Positions 35,721 to 44,114 of a DNA stretch of 64,000 nt are shown piece after piece. How positions within the stretch are numbered: the first letter of the stretch is position 1; each line of letters opens with the position of its first letter. The stretch is from Lachnospiraceae bacterium. GTDB taxonomy: Bacteria; Bacillota; Clostridia; Lachnospirales; Lachnospiraceae. A program made the translations under genes and the position numbers. The notes under the pieces were generated by a model. That model worked only from the letters and a program-made list of their open reading frames with translations. It did no database searches and was not told the DNA's origin. Where the stretch lies: assembly GCA_009774245.1 (NCBI GenBank), contig VSNM01000017.1:18106-82105 (forward strand), written 5' to 3'.

Positions 35721-37444
35721 TTCATGCTTCCAGTACGATATCCTTGTAAGTCAAACGTTACATAATGAAACCCATATTCTGTAAACTTCGTCACAATTTC
35801 CTCCCGAATATCCTCCTTCATGATACACCCAAAATCCGCCTTGGGCACCTCAATCCTCGCAAGCGTGCCGTGAATGCGCACGCGCATCTGTCCAAAGCCC
35901 TTGTCCGCCAATAGCTGCTCCGCCTTTTCCACCATGCCAAGTCTCTCCTCCGTGATCGTCTCGCCATACACAAAGCGCGAGGCCAGACAGGCGCAAGACG
36001 GTTTATCCCACGTAGGCAGACCATATCTTCGGGACAACTCCCTGATCTCCTGTTTATACAGCCGTGCCTCCCTGAGCGGACTCCTGACGCCAAGCTCCGC
36101 GATCGCCTGCAGACCGGGACGGTAGTCGCCCAGATCATCCATATTAGAGCCCTCAATCACATACCGCAGTCCGTGCTCCCGCGCTGTCTTTTCTATCCCT
36201 GTGAAAAGCTCTTTTTTGCACAGATAGCAGCGGTTCGGCGGATTGTCGGCAAAGCCCTCGACCGCCAGCACGTCCGCCTCGTAGACGTATTGCGCAACGC
36301 CCTCCGCCTTACAGAACGCTTCCGCCTCCGCTGCCTCCCGCGCTGGAAACACGCACGAGTTTGCAGTGATTGCAGCCACGTTCTCCCCAAGCACTTCATG
36401 CGCCACCTTCAGCAAAAAAGTGGAATCTACCCCGCTCGAAAATGCCACTGCCACACTGCCAAGCTCCCGCAGATACGCTTTTAACCGCGCAAGTTTTTCA
36501 TCGATTGCTGTTTTTCCCTGCGTTTCATATCCCTGCGACACCGTTTCCTGCTGCAGATCATATTGCGCTCCTTCCTGCGTTCCGTCCGACCATAAGCTGT
36601 GATAATCATCCAGAAAATGATGCCGGACGCCATCCTGCTTATATGCGATGACCGTACTCAGGTTCACATTTTCAACACTCTTAAATATATTATTTTCCAC
36701 AAACGGGTTGATCTGACGAAGCTGTCGGATTAACTCCTTGATCTCGCGGCGCTTTGAAGTATTTTCCAGATCACCCCGGAACGCACTGTTTTCCGTAAAT
36801 TTGCACGCACACTGCAGAAATTGCAGGTTATTATAATCCCGCCACGCCTTAATATGCTCTTCCCGGATCAGATACATTGGACGAATCAGCTCCATTCCCT
36901 CAAAGTTCGTGCTGTGGAGCTTTGGCATCATCGTCTGCACCTGCGCCCCGTAGAGCATTCCCATCAGGATCGTCTCGATGACATCATCAAAATGATGCCC
37001 GAGCGCGATCTTATTGCAGCCCAGCTCCTTCGCCTTGCTGTACAGATATCCGCGCCGCATTCTGGCGCACAGATAGCAGGGCGAATTTTCTATATGAAAG
37101 ACCGACTCAAAGATATCGGACGCAAAGATGGTCAGCGGAACGTTCAGCCGCCTGGCATTGTGCTCGATCAGCTGCCGGTTCTCTGCCTTGTACCCGGGAT
37201 CCATGACCAGAAACTTCACGTCAAAGTCAAATTTATCGTGCCGTTTCAGCTCCTGAAAAAGCTTTGCCATCAGCATCGAATCCTTGCCGCCGGAGATGCA
37301 GACCGCGATCCGGTCCCCCTCCTGCACCAGATCATACTCCCTGATCGCCTTCGTGAACTTACACCACAGATTTTTCCGGTAGCGCTTCCGCAGATCCTGC
37401 TCGATCTCAAGATAATCCCTGTTTTTTTCCGACGCGTCTGTCAT
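35690..37444 (-). CDS. Fusion of TtcA-type tRNA thiolase and LarE-type sulfur transferase
   Basis: Two complete PP-loop enzymes are joined in 584 aa. The N-terminal TtcA-like part (about 1-270) has S-G-G-K-D-S (51-56), the C-Y-L-C pair and a later C-A-C-K, as in iron-sulfur TtcA enzymes that make 2-thiocytidine in tRNA. The C-terminal LarE-like part (about 305-580) has S-S-G-V-D-S (about 330), N-R-C-Y-L-C (about 402) and S-C-A-C-L-A-S-R (about 480). LarE thiolates the nickel-pincer cofactor precursor. The Cys plus C-x-C pattern resembles the [4Fe-4S]-type LarE of Thermotoga. ATG at 37444 has GGAG upstream and fits the promoter. The last residues C-Y-C-S-H-R-T come from the inserted element. 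Confidence 0.88.
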   Translation of the reverse strand: MTDASEKNRDYLEIEQDLRKRYRKNLWCKFTKAIREYDLVQEGDRIAVCISGGKDSMLMAKLFQELKRHDKFDFDVKFLVMDPGYKAENRQLIEHNARRLNVPLTIFASDIFESVFHIENSPCYLCARMRRGYLYSKAKELGCNKIALGHHFDDVIETILMGMLYGAQVQTMMPKLHSTNFEGMELIRPMYLIREEHIKAWRDYNNLQFLQCACKFTENSAFRGDLENTSKRREIKELIRQLRQINPFVENNIFKSVENVNLSTVIAYKQDGVRHHFLDDYHSLWSDGTQEGAQYDLQQETVSQGYETQGKTAIDEKLARLKAYLRELGSVAVAFSSGVDSTFLLKVAHEVLGENVAAITANSCVFPAREAAEAEAFCKAEGVAQYVYEADVLAVEGFADNPPNRCYLCKKELFTGIEKTAREHGLRYVIEGSNMDDLGDYRPGLQAIAELGVRSPLREARLYKQEIRELSRRYGLPTWDKPSCACLASRFVYGETITEERLGMVEKAEQLLADKGFGQMRVRIHGTLARIEVPKADFGCIMKEDIREEIVTKFTEYGFHYVTFDLQGYRTGSMNEACYCSHRT

Positions 37445-37494
37445 TTTCTCCCACTCCCCCACAACTGCCTCTGTTGGACAATACTTATCTCTTA

Positions 37495-37522
37495 GTATAG
37501 CCCCTTTTTCCCTCATATGCAA
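37495..37522 (-). promoter_or_regulatory. Promoter of the TtcA-LarE gene
   Basis: On the minus strand TTGCAT (37517-37522) and TATACT (37495-37500) are 16 bases apart. This excludes translation starts upstream of about 37487. Confidence 0.55.
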
Positions 37523-37534
37523 ATCAATTTTTCC

Positions 37535-37563
37535 TTGTCATGCCCTGTGCGCGATAGTATAAT
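37535..37563 (+). promoter_or_regulatory. Promoter of the MoxR gene pair
   Basis: TTGTCA (37535-37540) and TATAAT (37558-37563) are separated by 17 bases, just upstream of the MoxR ribosome-binding site and back to back with the TtcA-LarE promoter. Confidence 0.65.
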
Positions 37564-37589
37564 GAAATTACTACGAAAAGGAGGTTTTC

Positions 37590-38654
37590 ATGAACTTAAA
37601 ATTTACCGTAACGCAGGATGAGCTCTCGGATCTGCTCCTGAACCTTGCGCCCATCCGCCCCGTCTTTATCTGGGGCGCGCCGGGCATCGGAAAATCGGCG
37701 CTGGTACAAAAATTCGCGGATGATGTCGGTCTGGAATGCGTCTCGCTGCTTGGCAGCCAGCTTGCGCCGGAGGATATCATCGGCATTCCGCAGATCAAGG
37801 GTGACACCTCAGAGTTCATGCCGCCCAAAATGATTGCCCGCAGGGAGCCTTACGTCCTGTTCCTCGACGAACTGAACGCCTGCTCGCAGGAGGTACAGAA
37901 GGCATTTTACAGCCTGATCCACGAAAAACGCATCGGGGAATACCATCTGCCGGAGGGAAGCGTCGTCATTGGTGCCGGAAACCGTTCGCAGGACGGCGCC
38001 ATCGTGAAAACCATGTCCACGGCGCTGATCAACAGAATGTTCCATGTGCAGCTTGTGGCCGATCCAAACCAGTGGCTGGAATGGGCGTATACGCACGGGC
38101 TGCATCCATGGGTGACGGACTACATAACCCAACGTCCCGACCACCTTTTCTCCGAACCGCCCAAAACCGAGGAGCTTTACTCCACGCCGCGCTCGTGGCA
38201 CATGCTAAGCGACGCGCTGCATGAGTACGGGGCAGGTGAAAAACAGCTTCCCGACAAAATCCTCAAGGTGCTCGCATACGGCTCCGTCTCCGCCGCGCAC
38301 GCCGGAATGTTCCTTGCCTTCGTCAAACAGCTCCACAACAAAAACCTGCTTGGCGAGATCATCAAGGGCGACGCGCGATGGCCCTCCGCCCCCGACGAGC
38401 GGGACGTGCTCTACTTCGTGGCCCAGAGCTTCCGCGCAAAACTTTTGATGGAGCTGCCCGACGACAAGCAGGCCATCGACAAAAACACGCAATTTCTGAC
38501 ACACCGCGCCAAAGCCCTGATCAAGGATTTGTCCCACATCAATATCGAGCTTGCGCAGATGATCGTCTCCTCCGACGACGGAAAAGTTCTGCCGGAATGG
38601 TTTATGGTAGAAATCGTCCGCGACCTCCCGAGACTCATCAAGAATGACAGGTAA
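37590..38654 (+). CDS. MoxR-family AAA ATPase
   Basis: The 354 aa ATPase carries Walker A W-G-A-P-G-I-G-K-S (about 28-36), Walker B Y-V-L-F-L-D-E-L-N, and the sensor G-A-G-N-R-S with the arginine-finger region L-I-N-R-M-F. MoxR ATPases act as chaperones with VWA-domain partners. The next gene is a DUF2201 metallopeptidase-like protein that begins 4 bases after this stop, the usual partner. The start has AAGGAGG 5 bases upstream and its own promoter. Confidence 0.92.
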   Translation: MNLKFTVTQDELSDLLLNLAPIRPVFIWGAPGIGKSALVQKFADDVGLECVSLLGSQLAPEDIIGIPQIKGDTSEFMPPKMIARREPYVLFLDELNACSQEVQKAFYSLIHEKRIGEYHLPEGSVVIGAGNRSQDGAIVKTMSTALINRMFHVQLVADPNQWLEWAYTHGLHPWVTDYITQRPDHLFSEPPKTEELYSTPRSWHMLSDALHEYGAGEKQLPDKILKVLAYGSVSAAHAGMFLAFVKQLHNKNLLGEIIKGDARWPSAPDERDVLYFVAQSFRAKLLMELPDDKQAIDKNTQFLTHRAKALIKDLSHINIELAQMIVSSDDGKVLPEWFMVEIVRDLPRLIKNDR

Positions 38655-38658
38655 CGCC

Positions 38659-40122
38659 ATGGCCAAGAAAAAATCAGGGGAAGCCCTCTCAAAAAACGAA
38701 CAGCAGCTCCTTGTCGGAATCGAACTTGTGAAAAGCCACCCGCTCTTTGGGCGGCTGAGGATTGACACAAGACTGTCTGGCAAAACTGCCCTCGGAAAAA
38801 ATGTCTCCGCCATGACCTCCGCGCACGGAAACGTCTATCTCAACAAGGACTGCAGCCACACCCCCGCGGAATGGGCGCATATCATTGCCCACAGTATGCT
38901 CCACCTCGCATTCGGGCACTTTGACGCGGAACGGATGCCGGGGTATTTCCGCCAATCGTCCGGCATGTCCGATGCCATTCAGTTAGGTGTTTCTAACACC
39001 GCGGCGGAGTGGACTGTACAGTGCGACTTCGCGCTGTGGAACATGGCGTGCGATATCTATATCTGCAAATTTTTATCCGACGTGAAATTCGGCACACCCT
39101 ACGTGGACACGATTGAACTGGACCATTTTGGAAACAACGCCGACGAGCGCAGGATTTATGACTACCTCGTGAAAAATAAAATCGACAGCTCGTCAAACCA
39201 TTTTGGCACCGCCGCAGACGGAGCTCCTGACATGGTAAAGCCCGACAGGCCGCTGACATACGACAAAAACCAGAAAAATACTTATGTCGCAGGCTTTGCC
39301 TTCGCCCTCGCGGACTCCGTGCGCTCCGTCATCAATTCCGCCGCGGACACGGAGACGGACAACCGCCCCAAAACCGTGATGCATAAAGCCGCGCAATGGT
39401 TCGTCAACCACTATCCGCTGCTTGGCGGCATCGCTTCTGGTTTCCGCATCATCGAAACGAGCCGGAACAGCGCCACGCCAGATGACATCAGCATCGCGGC
39501 AGTCAATGCTGCCAAGGGGGAAATCTACGTAAACCGCGCGGCAGGGCTGAATTACGAAGAATGGAAATTTGTCCTCGCCCACGAGTACCTTCACGCGGGC
39601 TTACAGCACCACGCGCGCAGGCAGGGGCGCGATCCGCAGCTCTGGAATGTCGCCTGCGACTTTGTGATCAACAGTTGGCTTGTGGAAATGCAGATCGGAC
39701 TTATGCCGTCCTGCGGATTATTGTACGACAAGGACCTGCAGAATCTGTCCGCAGAGGAAATCTACGACAGGCTTACCGAAAATATGCGCCAGAGCGCCAG
39801 GCTTGAAACGTTCCGCGGCTATGGCAAGGGCGATATCATTCAGGACGGCTACACCGGAAATCTCTCCGCGCCCACCTCGCTGGACGATTTCTGCAAAAAT
39901 GCCCTCCGGAGCGGGCTTGAATACCATATGTCCAACCTGCGCGGATACATCCCCGCCGGATTAATCGAAGAAATCAGGGCGCTCTCCATGCCGCCGATTC
40001 TCGTGATCACAGACGGCTATGTTGAACATGACCTGTGCATTCGGCATGAACATGCATTCCTCATTCCCGAGGGAAACCGCCTGCCCTTCCGGCCGCGAGG
40101 AAAGGTTTTTTTAATAAGTTGA
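38659..40122 (+). CDS. DUF2201 metallopeptidase-like protein with apparent in-frame loss of most of its VWA domain
   Basis: The 487 aa protein has two zincin-like helices: H-S-M-L-H (about residue 85) and H-E-Y-L-H (about 310), typical of the DUF2201 N-terminal domain. In relatives a VWA-like domain with a D-x-S-x-S site follows. Here the conserved L-I-E-E-I-R-A-L-S-M-P-P runs straight into I-L-V-I-T-D-G, a strand that belongs late in the VWA fold, and then to R-H-E-H-A-F-L-I-P. The metal-adhesion motif is therefore absent. An in-frame deletion between short repeats is the likely cause. It pairs with the MoxR ATPase upstream; ATG at 38644 is an alternative start overlapping that gene. Confidence 0.8.
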   Translation: MAKKKSGEALSKNEQQLLVGIELVKSHPLFGRLRIDTRLSGKTALGKNVSAMTSAHGNVYLNKDCSHTPAEWAHIIAHSMLHLAFGHFDAERMPGYFRQSSGMSDAIQLGVSNTAAEWTVQCDFALWNMACDIYICKFLSDVKFGTPYVDTIELDHFGNNADERRIYDYLVKNKIDSSSNHFGTAADGAPDMVKPDRPLTYDKNQKNTYVAGFAFALADSVRSVINSAADTETDNRPKTVMHKAAQWFVNHYPLLGGIASGFRIIETSRNSATPDDISIAAVNAAKGEIYVNRAAGLNYEEWKFVLAHEYLHAGLQHHARRQGRDPQLWNVACDFVINSWLVEMQIGLMPSCGLLYDKDLQNLSAEEIYDRLTENMRQSARLETFRGYGKGDIIQDGYTGNLSAPTSLDDFCKNALRSGLEYHMSNLRGYIPAGLIEEIRALSMPPILVITDGYVEHDLCIRHEHAFLIPEGNRLPFRPRGKVFLIS

Positions 40123-40146
40123 AAAAAACAAAGGATATGATATACT
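40119..40146 (+). promoter_or_regulatory. Promoter of the DUF262/kinase module
   Basis: TTGAAA (40119-40124) and TATACT (40141-40146) are 16 bases apart. The -35 box overlaps the stop codon of the preceding gene, so the module has its own promoter. Confidence 0.6.
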
Positions 40147-40185
40147 AAAATATATTCATCAAGAAACAACTAAGGAGGAAGAAAG

Positions 40186-41901
40186 ATGCCGACAACAATA
40201 GAAGTCAACAAACAGAGCGTGGAGACTTTTCTGGGAAGCGGAAAGACAAAGCCCTTTGTAATTCCGGAATATCAGCGCCCATATGCATGGACAGATGAAC
40301 AGGTAGGGACTCTTTTTGAAGATTTGTGGGAATTTGCAGCTACACATGGCGGTACAGAGCGGGAGGGTACCTATTTTCTCGGCAGCGTAGTAGCTTATGA
40401 AACTAACGGCGAGCAGGAGATTATCGACGGGCAGCAGCGCATTACGTCCCTTTTTCTCCTGCTCCGCGCGATTTACACGAAACTGACCGCAGTATCCGAT
40501 TCTGAGAGGACTGCAGAGGCCAGGAATTTTATTGGGAAGATTGAGCCGGTTATCTGGAGGACAAACAAACTGACTGGAACAGTGGATTTTAAGGATACCC
40601 TTCTGACTTCACGCGTGATTAACAACGACGGAAATGGAATACTGCGTTCCATACTGGAAACCGGAGAAGCTGACAAAAGCGCCAAGGATAACTATTCAAA
40701 GAACTATCGGCATTTTCAAGAGCTATATGATAAACACGCTAAGGATAATCCGCTGATGGTGTATCAGTTTATCTATGCACTTTTGAATCAGGCAATCCTG
40801 CTTCCAATCACCGCAGATAAACAGGATACGGCACTGACGATTTTCTCGACATTGAACGACAGGGGACTGCCCTTGTCGGATGCAGATATTTTTAAGGCAA
40901 ATATCTATAAACATCTGGAAGAGGGAAAAAAGAAAGACTTTATAGAATATTGGAAAGAATTAGACGAGCAGGCCACGGGGGCTGGCGAAAGCATACAGCA
41001 ACTTTTTTACTATAACATGTTTTACCTTCGCGCACTGGAACAGGACACCAGGACAACAACTCCCGGCGTGCGAAAATATTATGTTGAGAACCAAACCGAG
41101 AGACTATATAAGCCGGATTTGCTGGATACGCTGTCTGTGATCCTGAACTTATGGAAAGTCGTAAACAAGGGAGAAGAAATTGAGGACGAGGCATGGTCTA
41201 AAAATGGCAGGATCAGACAGTCCCTTGACACCCTGAGTTCCTATCCGAATGAATTTTGGAAATACCCGGTTGTTATTTACTATGTCTGTTATCGCAGCGA
41301 ATCAGATTTTGAGACAAAGTTTGGTCTGTTCCTGAATAAACTGCTGGCGGAACTGATCACAAAGTATCTGCTGATGCCTACCATCAATGCGGTTAAGCCG
41401 GACATTCTGAAATTAAATTCTGCCATTGTAAAATCAGATACACCTGCATTCGATTTCAAAGATATGGACACCAGCCAGTTAGAGGCGCATATTCAGAATC
41501 CAAACAGAAATGTTGTCCGTATGCTGTTGAAGATGCTGGCTTATGAACAGCAGAACGGACTGCTTCCACGGCAATGGGAAATCGAACATATATTCCCGCA
41601 AAAATGGCAGACGAACTATTTCCCAAATGTGCCTGACACAGTAGTCAAGGAAAAAATTGAGCATATAGGAAATAAGCTCCCGTTTGAAAAGAAGTTAAAT
41701 ATCGCAGCCGGTAACGGTTACTTTGACAAAAAGAAAAAGGAATACGAAGCCTCCAAAATCGCTATCACCAAGGCGATGGGAACGTCGCATCTGACAGAGT
41801 GGGATCTGGATTCCATCATAAAGAGGGATGTCCGTATTTGCGATTCTGTCATGGCACTGTTATCCAAGTGGGATAAGGACTACCCGATGAAGGCAGATTA
41901 A
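40186..41901 (+). CDS. DUF262 / DUF1524 (GmrSD-type) nuclease-like protein
   Basis: The 571 aa product has an N-terminal ParB/Srx-like DUF262 domain with I-P-E-Y-Q-R-P-Y-A-W (about 26-35) and I-I-D-G-Q-Q-R (about 78-84). A long helical middle follows. A C-terminal DUF1524 domain has the H-x-x-P nuclease signature I-E-H-I-F-P-Q (about 465). This architecture is that of GmrSD type IV restriction proteins, which cut modified phage DNA in an NTP-dependent way. The start follows AAGGAGG. A HipA-like kinase gene begins 6 bases after the stop, so the three-gene module is one operon. Confidence 0.88.
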   Translation: MPTTIEVNKQSVETFLGSGKTKPFVIPEYQRPYAWTDEQVGTLFEDLWEFAATHGGTEREGTYFLGSVVAYETNGEQEIIDGQQRITSLFLLLRAIYTKLTAVSDSERTAEARNFIGKIEPVIWRTNKLTGTVDFKDTLLTSRVINNDGNGILRSILETGEADKSAKDNYSKNYRHFQELYDKHAKDNPLMVYQFIYALLNQAILLPITADKQDTALTIFSTLNDRGLPLSDADIFKANIYKHLEEGKKKDFIEYWKELDEQATGAGESIQQLFYYNMFYLRALEQDTRTTTPGVRKYYVENQTERLYKPDLLDTLSVILNLWKVVNKGEEIEDEAWSKNGRIRQSLDTLSSYPNEFWKYPVVIYYVCYRSESDFETKFGLFLNKLLAELITKYLLMPTINAVKPDILKLNSAIVKSDTPAFDFKDMDTSQLEAHIQNPNRNVVRMLLKMLAYEQQNGLLPRQWEIEHIFPQKWQTNYFPNVPDTVVKEKIEHIGNKLPFEKKLNIAAGNGYFDKKKKEYEASKIAITKAMGTSHLTEWDLDSIIKRDVRICDSVMALLSKWDKDYPMKAD

Positions 41902-41907
41902 AATAGT

Positions 41908-42711
41908 ATGGAGACAAAAACATTTCATTTTGACAAAAAAGATTTGATCACATTGCGGAGCAGCACAGGCGGTTTTCAGCCCAAATTCCTGTCGAAAGAC
42001 AGACAATATTTCGTAAAAGCGCAGGCAGTCATCTCCGGCGTAACCATGCAGGACTGGCTTGTTGAAATCATAGCCTCTGACTTTTGCAAACAACTGACTA
42101 TCCCCTGCGTGCAGCAGAAGGAATGCACGATATATTTTGCGGGACGGGAATACAAAGGCGTGTACTCTGACAACTTTGAACTGCAGGGGCGCTCCTTCAA
42201 ATCATTCGAATCATTGCTCAACGAGAATATGATGTCCACGAATGACAGCGCGTTTATCCGCAAAAACACGGTCGAAAAACTGTACTGGTGTGCGAAGCAG
42301 CTATCCCTGCTCTGTGACCTGGCATATACAGACTGCCTGAAATACATGATTGATACCGCTGTAACAGACTGTCTCGTCGGCAATGTCGACAGGCACACCA
42401 GAAATTTCGGCGTTTTCTACAATAATCTGCGCGGAAACTATGAAATTTCCCTACTCTTTGACTCTGGCATGGGACTGTTTGAAAACGACAACTACAGGGA
42501 TCATTACAAAACCTTCGAGGACGCCATGCACAACTGCTATGTCTCGCCCTACGGCGAAGATCCCTTTGACATGATCGACCTTCTCGAAAAAGAGTTTGCA
42601 ATCAGTAAAATGTATCCCTTTCAGCATCTGCAGCTCATACAAAAGCTGCCCAGCGAATATGCCAAAGAATATACTGACAGAATGATATGGAAAGTAAAAA
42701 ATTTGACATAA
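41908..42711 (+). CDS. HipA/CtkA-like Ser/Thr kinase
   Basis: The 267 aa product matches the catalytic part of HipA-type kinases. It has a Gly-rich ATP loop S-T-G-G-F-Q-P-K (residues 19-26), the catalytic G-N-V-D-R-H-x-x-N (158-166, Asp161) and the metal-binding D-S-G (185-187). HipA-like kinases phosphorylate tRNA synthetases or translation factors and are often toxins. The usual N-terminal subdomain is missing from this chain. The gene immediately downstream encodes a 127-aa protein that resembles such a subdomain. The ribosome-binding site is weak, consistent with coupling to the nuclease gene. Confidence 0.85.
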   Translation: METKTFHFDKKDLITLRSSTGGFQPKFLSKDRQYFVKAQAVISGVTMQDWLVEIIASDFCKQLTIPCVQQKECTIYFAGREYKGVYSDNFELQGRSFKSFESLLNENMMSTNDSAFIRKNTVEKLYWCAKQLSLLCDLAYTDCLKYMIDTAVTDCLVGNVDRHTRNFGVFYNNLRGNYEISLLFDSGMGLFENDNYRDHYKTFEDAMHNCYVSPYGEDPFDMIDLLEKEFAISKMYPFQHLQLIQKLPSEYAKEYTDRMIWKVKNLT

Positions 42712-42728
42712 CAATCAAGGAGACAACA

Positions 42729-43112
42729 ATGCATCGTGAATATTTTATCAAAAACTTAGAAGGAATCATGTATTTTAAAGATATCCCTCTATTTGAATTT
42801 CAGATCGTAAACAGGGAATTGGTCTCTTACCGGGATCTGAGCAACCACGAATACTGGCCCTGCGAACCGAGAATGAACGGCATGTCCTACGTCAGCCTCA
42901 ACAATTTTTTCCAGAGAAGAGTTGTCCCGGATTACGCGCAGGACATCAGGGAATATCTCGACGCAATCGGACTCCCATACTATGATTTCGAACAGCTGGT
43001 CAAACGGAATAACGGCGGAAACCATCTGGACTTTTTCTGGGTAAGGTTCCCGAACATGGGCGCCCGGTGCTGGAATGACATCCTTACCCAGGACTATCCG
43101 ATTTATTCCTAA
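42729..43112 (+). CDS. Small partner of the HipA-like kinase (possible detached N-terminal subdomain)
   Basis: The 127 aa protein starts at ATG 42729 with AAGGAG 5 bases upstream, 17 bases after the kinase stop. It is soluble. The pattern F-F-Q-R-R-V-V-P, G-L-P-Y-Y-D, and L-D-F-F-W-V-R-F followed by W-N-D-I resembles the region that precedes the catalytic core in single-chain CtkA/HipA-like kinases (R-x-x-P, G-L-x-x-x-D, D-x-Y-W-V, W-x-x-x-N). In HipBST systems the detached N-subdomain (HipS) is the antitoxin, so an antitoxin role is possible. That is inference from pattern and position. Confidence 0.65.
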   Translation: MHREYFIKNLEGIMYFKDIPLFEFQIVNRELVSYRDLSNHEYWPCEPRMNGMSYVSLNNFFQRRVVPDYAQDIREYLDAIGLPYYDFEQLVKRNNGGNHLDFFWVRFPNMGARCWNDILTQDYPIYS

Positions 43113-43155
43113 ACCTCTATTCTATATCGAGCGGTCCGTCTTTTCGACCACCAGT

Positions 43156-43749
43156 TTACATCGTATCCATCATAGACCGTAGCAGCATGACATGGTACTG
43201 CTCATCCTGTATGATTCTTGCCAGCACGGCATTGACATAGTCGTCCCCAATCCTTCTGATCTGCATGTTGTACTGGTCAATCACCGCAAGCTCCCGCTCG
43301 AGATCCGCCTGCAGCATCTCATCAAATTTTTCAGGCAGCGTCAGACACTGCGGCGACCAGATCCACGGCTGTCCACCCGCCTGCATCGCCGTGTAGCAGA
43401 CATTTCCGCCCAGCAGACCGATCACCTCCGCAAGCATCTGCATATGCGTCATTTCCGCGATTGCCATTGCGAGGAGCGTCCGTCCCATCGCACAGCCCTG
43501 GCTCACCATGCGGCTCTCATTGTTGATATACTGCAGGCAGGCGGACAACTCCGAGACCGCACCGCAATAGCTGACGCCGATCAGGTCCGCATAGGCCCGA
43601 TTCCTCTCACGCACCCGTATCGGCGGATACGGCAGCGCCATCACGGCCGGCCTGACTCCCGAAAAATCACAGCCGCACGTGAGCTTTTCCTCACGATTTC
43701 TATCTGTTGTATTAGTATTTGTTATATTTCTATTTGTTACATTTGCCAT
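43156..43749 (-). CDS. Ferritin-like diiron-domain protein
   Basis: The 197 aa protein has a low-complexity Asn/Thr-rich start (N-V-T-N-R-N-I-T-N) then a four-helix bundle. Metal-ligand patterns fit the ferritin/rubrerythrin fold: A-E-M-T-H-M-Q-M-L on one helix, and E-L-A-V-I-D-Q-Y with D-E-Q-Y-H on later helices. Proteins of this type occur in Lachnospiraceae as manganese-catalase or spore-coat-like ferritins; the exact role is not assignable. ATG at 43749 is preferred because AAGGTG lies 7 bases upstream; an upstream start would add about 31 unlikely residues. Confidence 0.75.
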   Translation of the reverse strand: MANVTNRNITNTNTTDRNREEKLTCGCDFSGVRPAVMALPYPPIRVRERNRAYADLIGVSYCGAVSELSACLQYINNESRMVSQGCAMGRTLLAMAIAEMTHMQMLAEVIGLLGGNVCYTAMQAGGQPWIWSPQCLTLPEKFDEMLQADLERELAVIDQYNMQIRRIGDDYVNAVLARIIQDEQYHVMLLRSMMDTM

Positions 43750-43925
43750 AACCATACACCTTGATAAACCATCACAGTTCTCACTAACCAGTATATTACC
43801 CCGCAGGCGCAGTAATGCCTTTTTTGTTCGAAAATCAATCACATGGAATTTTAGTCAAAACTGTCCCCTCACTTTTTCTTATAATTGACCATTTTCATAT
43901 AGACACTTTTTCTGTATAGTATAGC

Positions 43926-44088
43926 TTAGGAACTGTAAATAAATAACATTGCCAGATTGCGCAGTATATGTCTTCAAGTGTGCAGACCAAAAAACGTAGG
44001 CATAGTGGGCTATGTCGAGGCTTTTTGGTCTGTGCAATTGGAGACAGAGACAAGCAAGATAGTAAAGTTATTTGTTTACAGTTCCTTA
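43926..44088. mobile_element. Family-2 palindromic non-autonomous element, copy B (3-bp target duplication TTA)
   Basis: The element spans 43929-44085 (157 bp) with TTA on each side. Its 19-bp ends, beginning G-G-A-A-C-T-G-T-A, are inverted repeats with a single mismatch. The inner arms CAGACCAAAAA and TTTTTGGTCTG pair. Where copy A has TGTC/GACA this copy has GACC/GGTC, so the pairing is kept by compensatory change. Together with AT-rich flanks it fills the 365-base gap before the pyridoxamine kinase gene. No gene is visible in the gap. Confidence 0.82.
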
Positions 44089-44114
44089 TTAACAGTGAAA
44101 GGAACATCATCTCA

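Noticed and set aside
43968..44114. N-terminal extension of the pyridoxamine kinase through the palindromic element
   Set aside because: The added residues are encoded by the repeat, lack family similarity, and a normal start is present at 44115.
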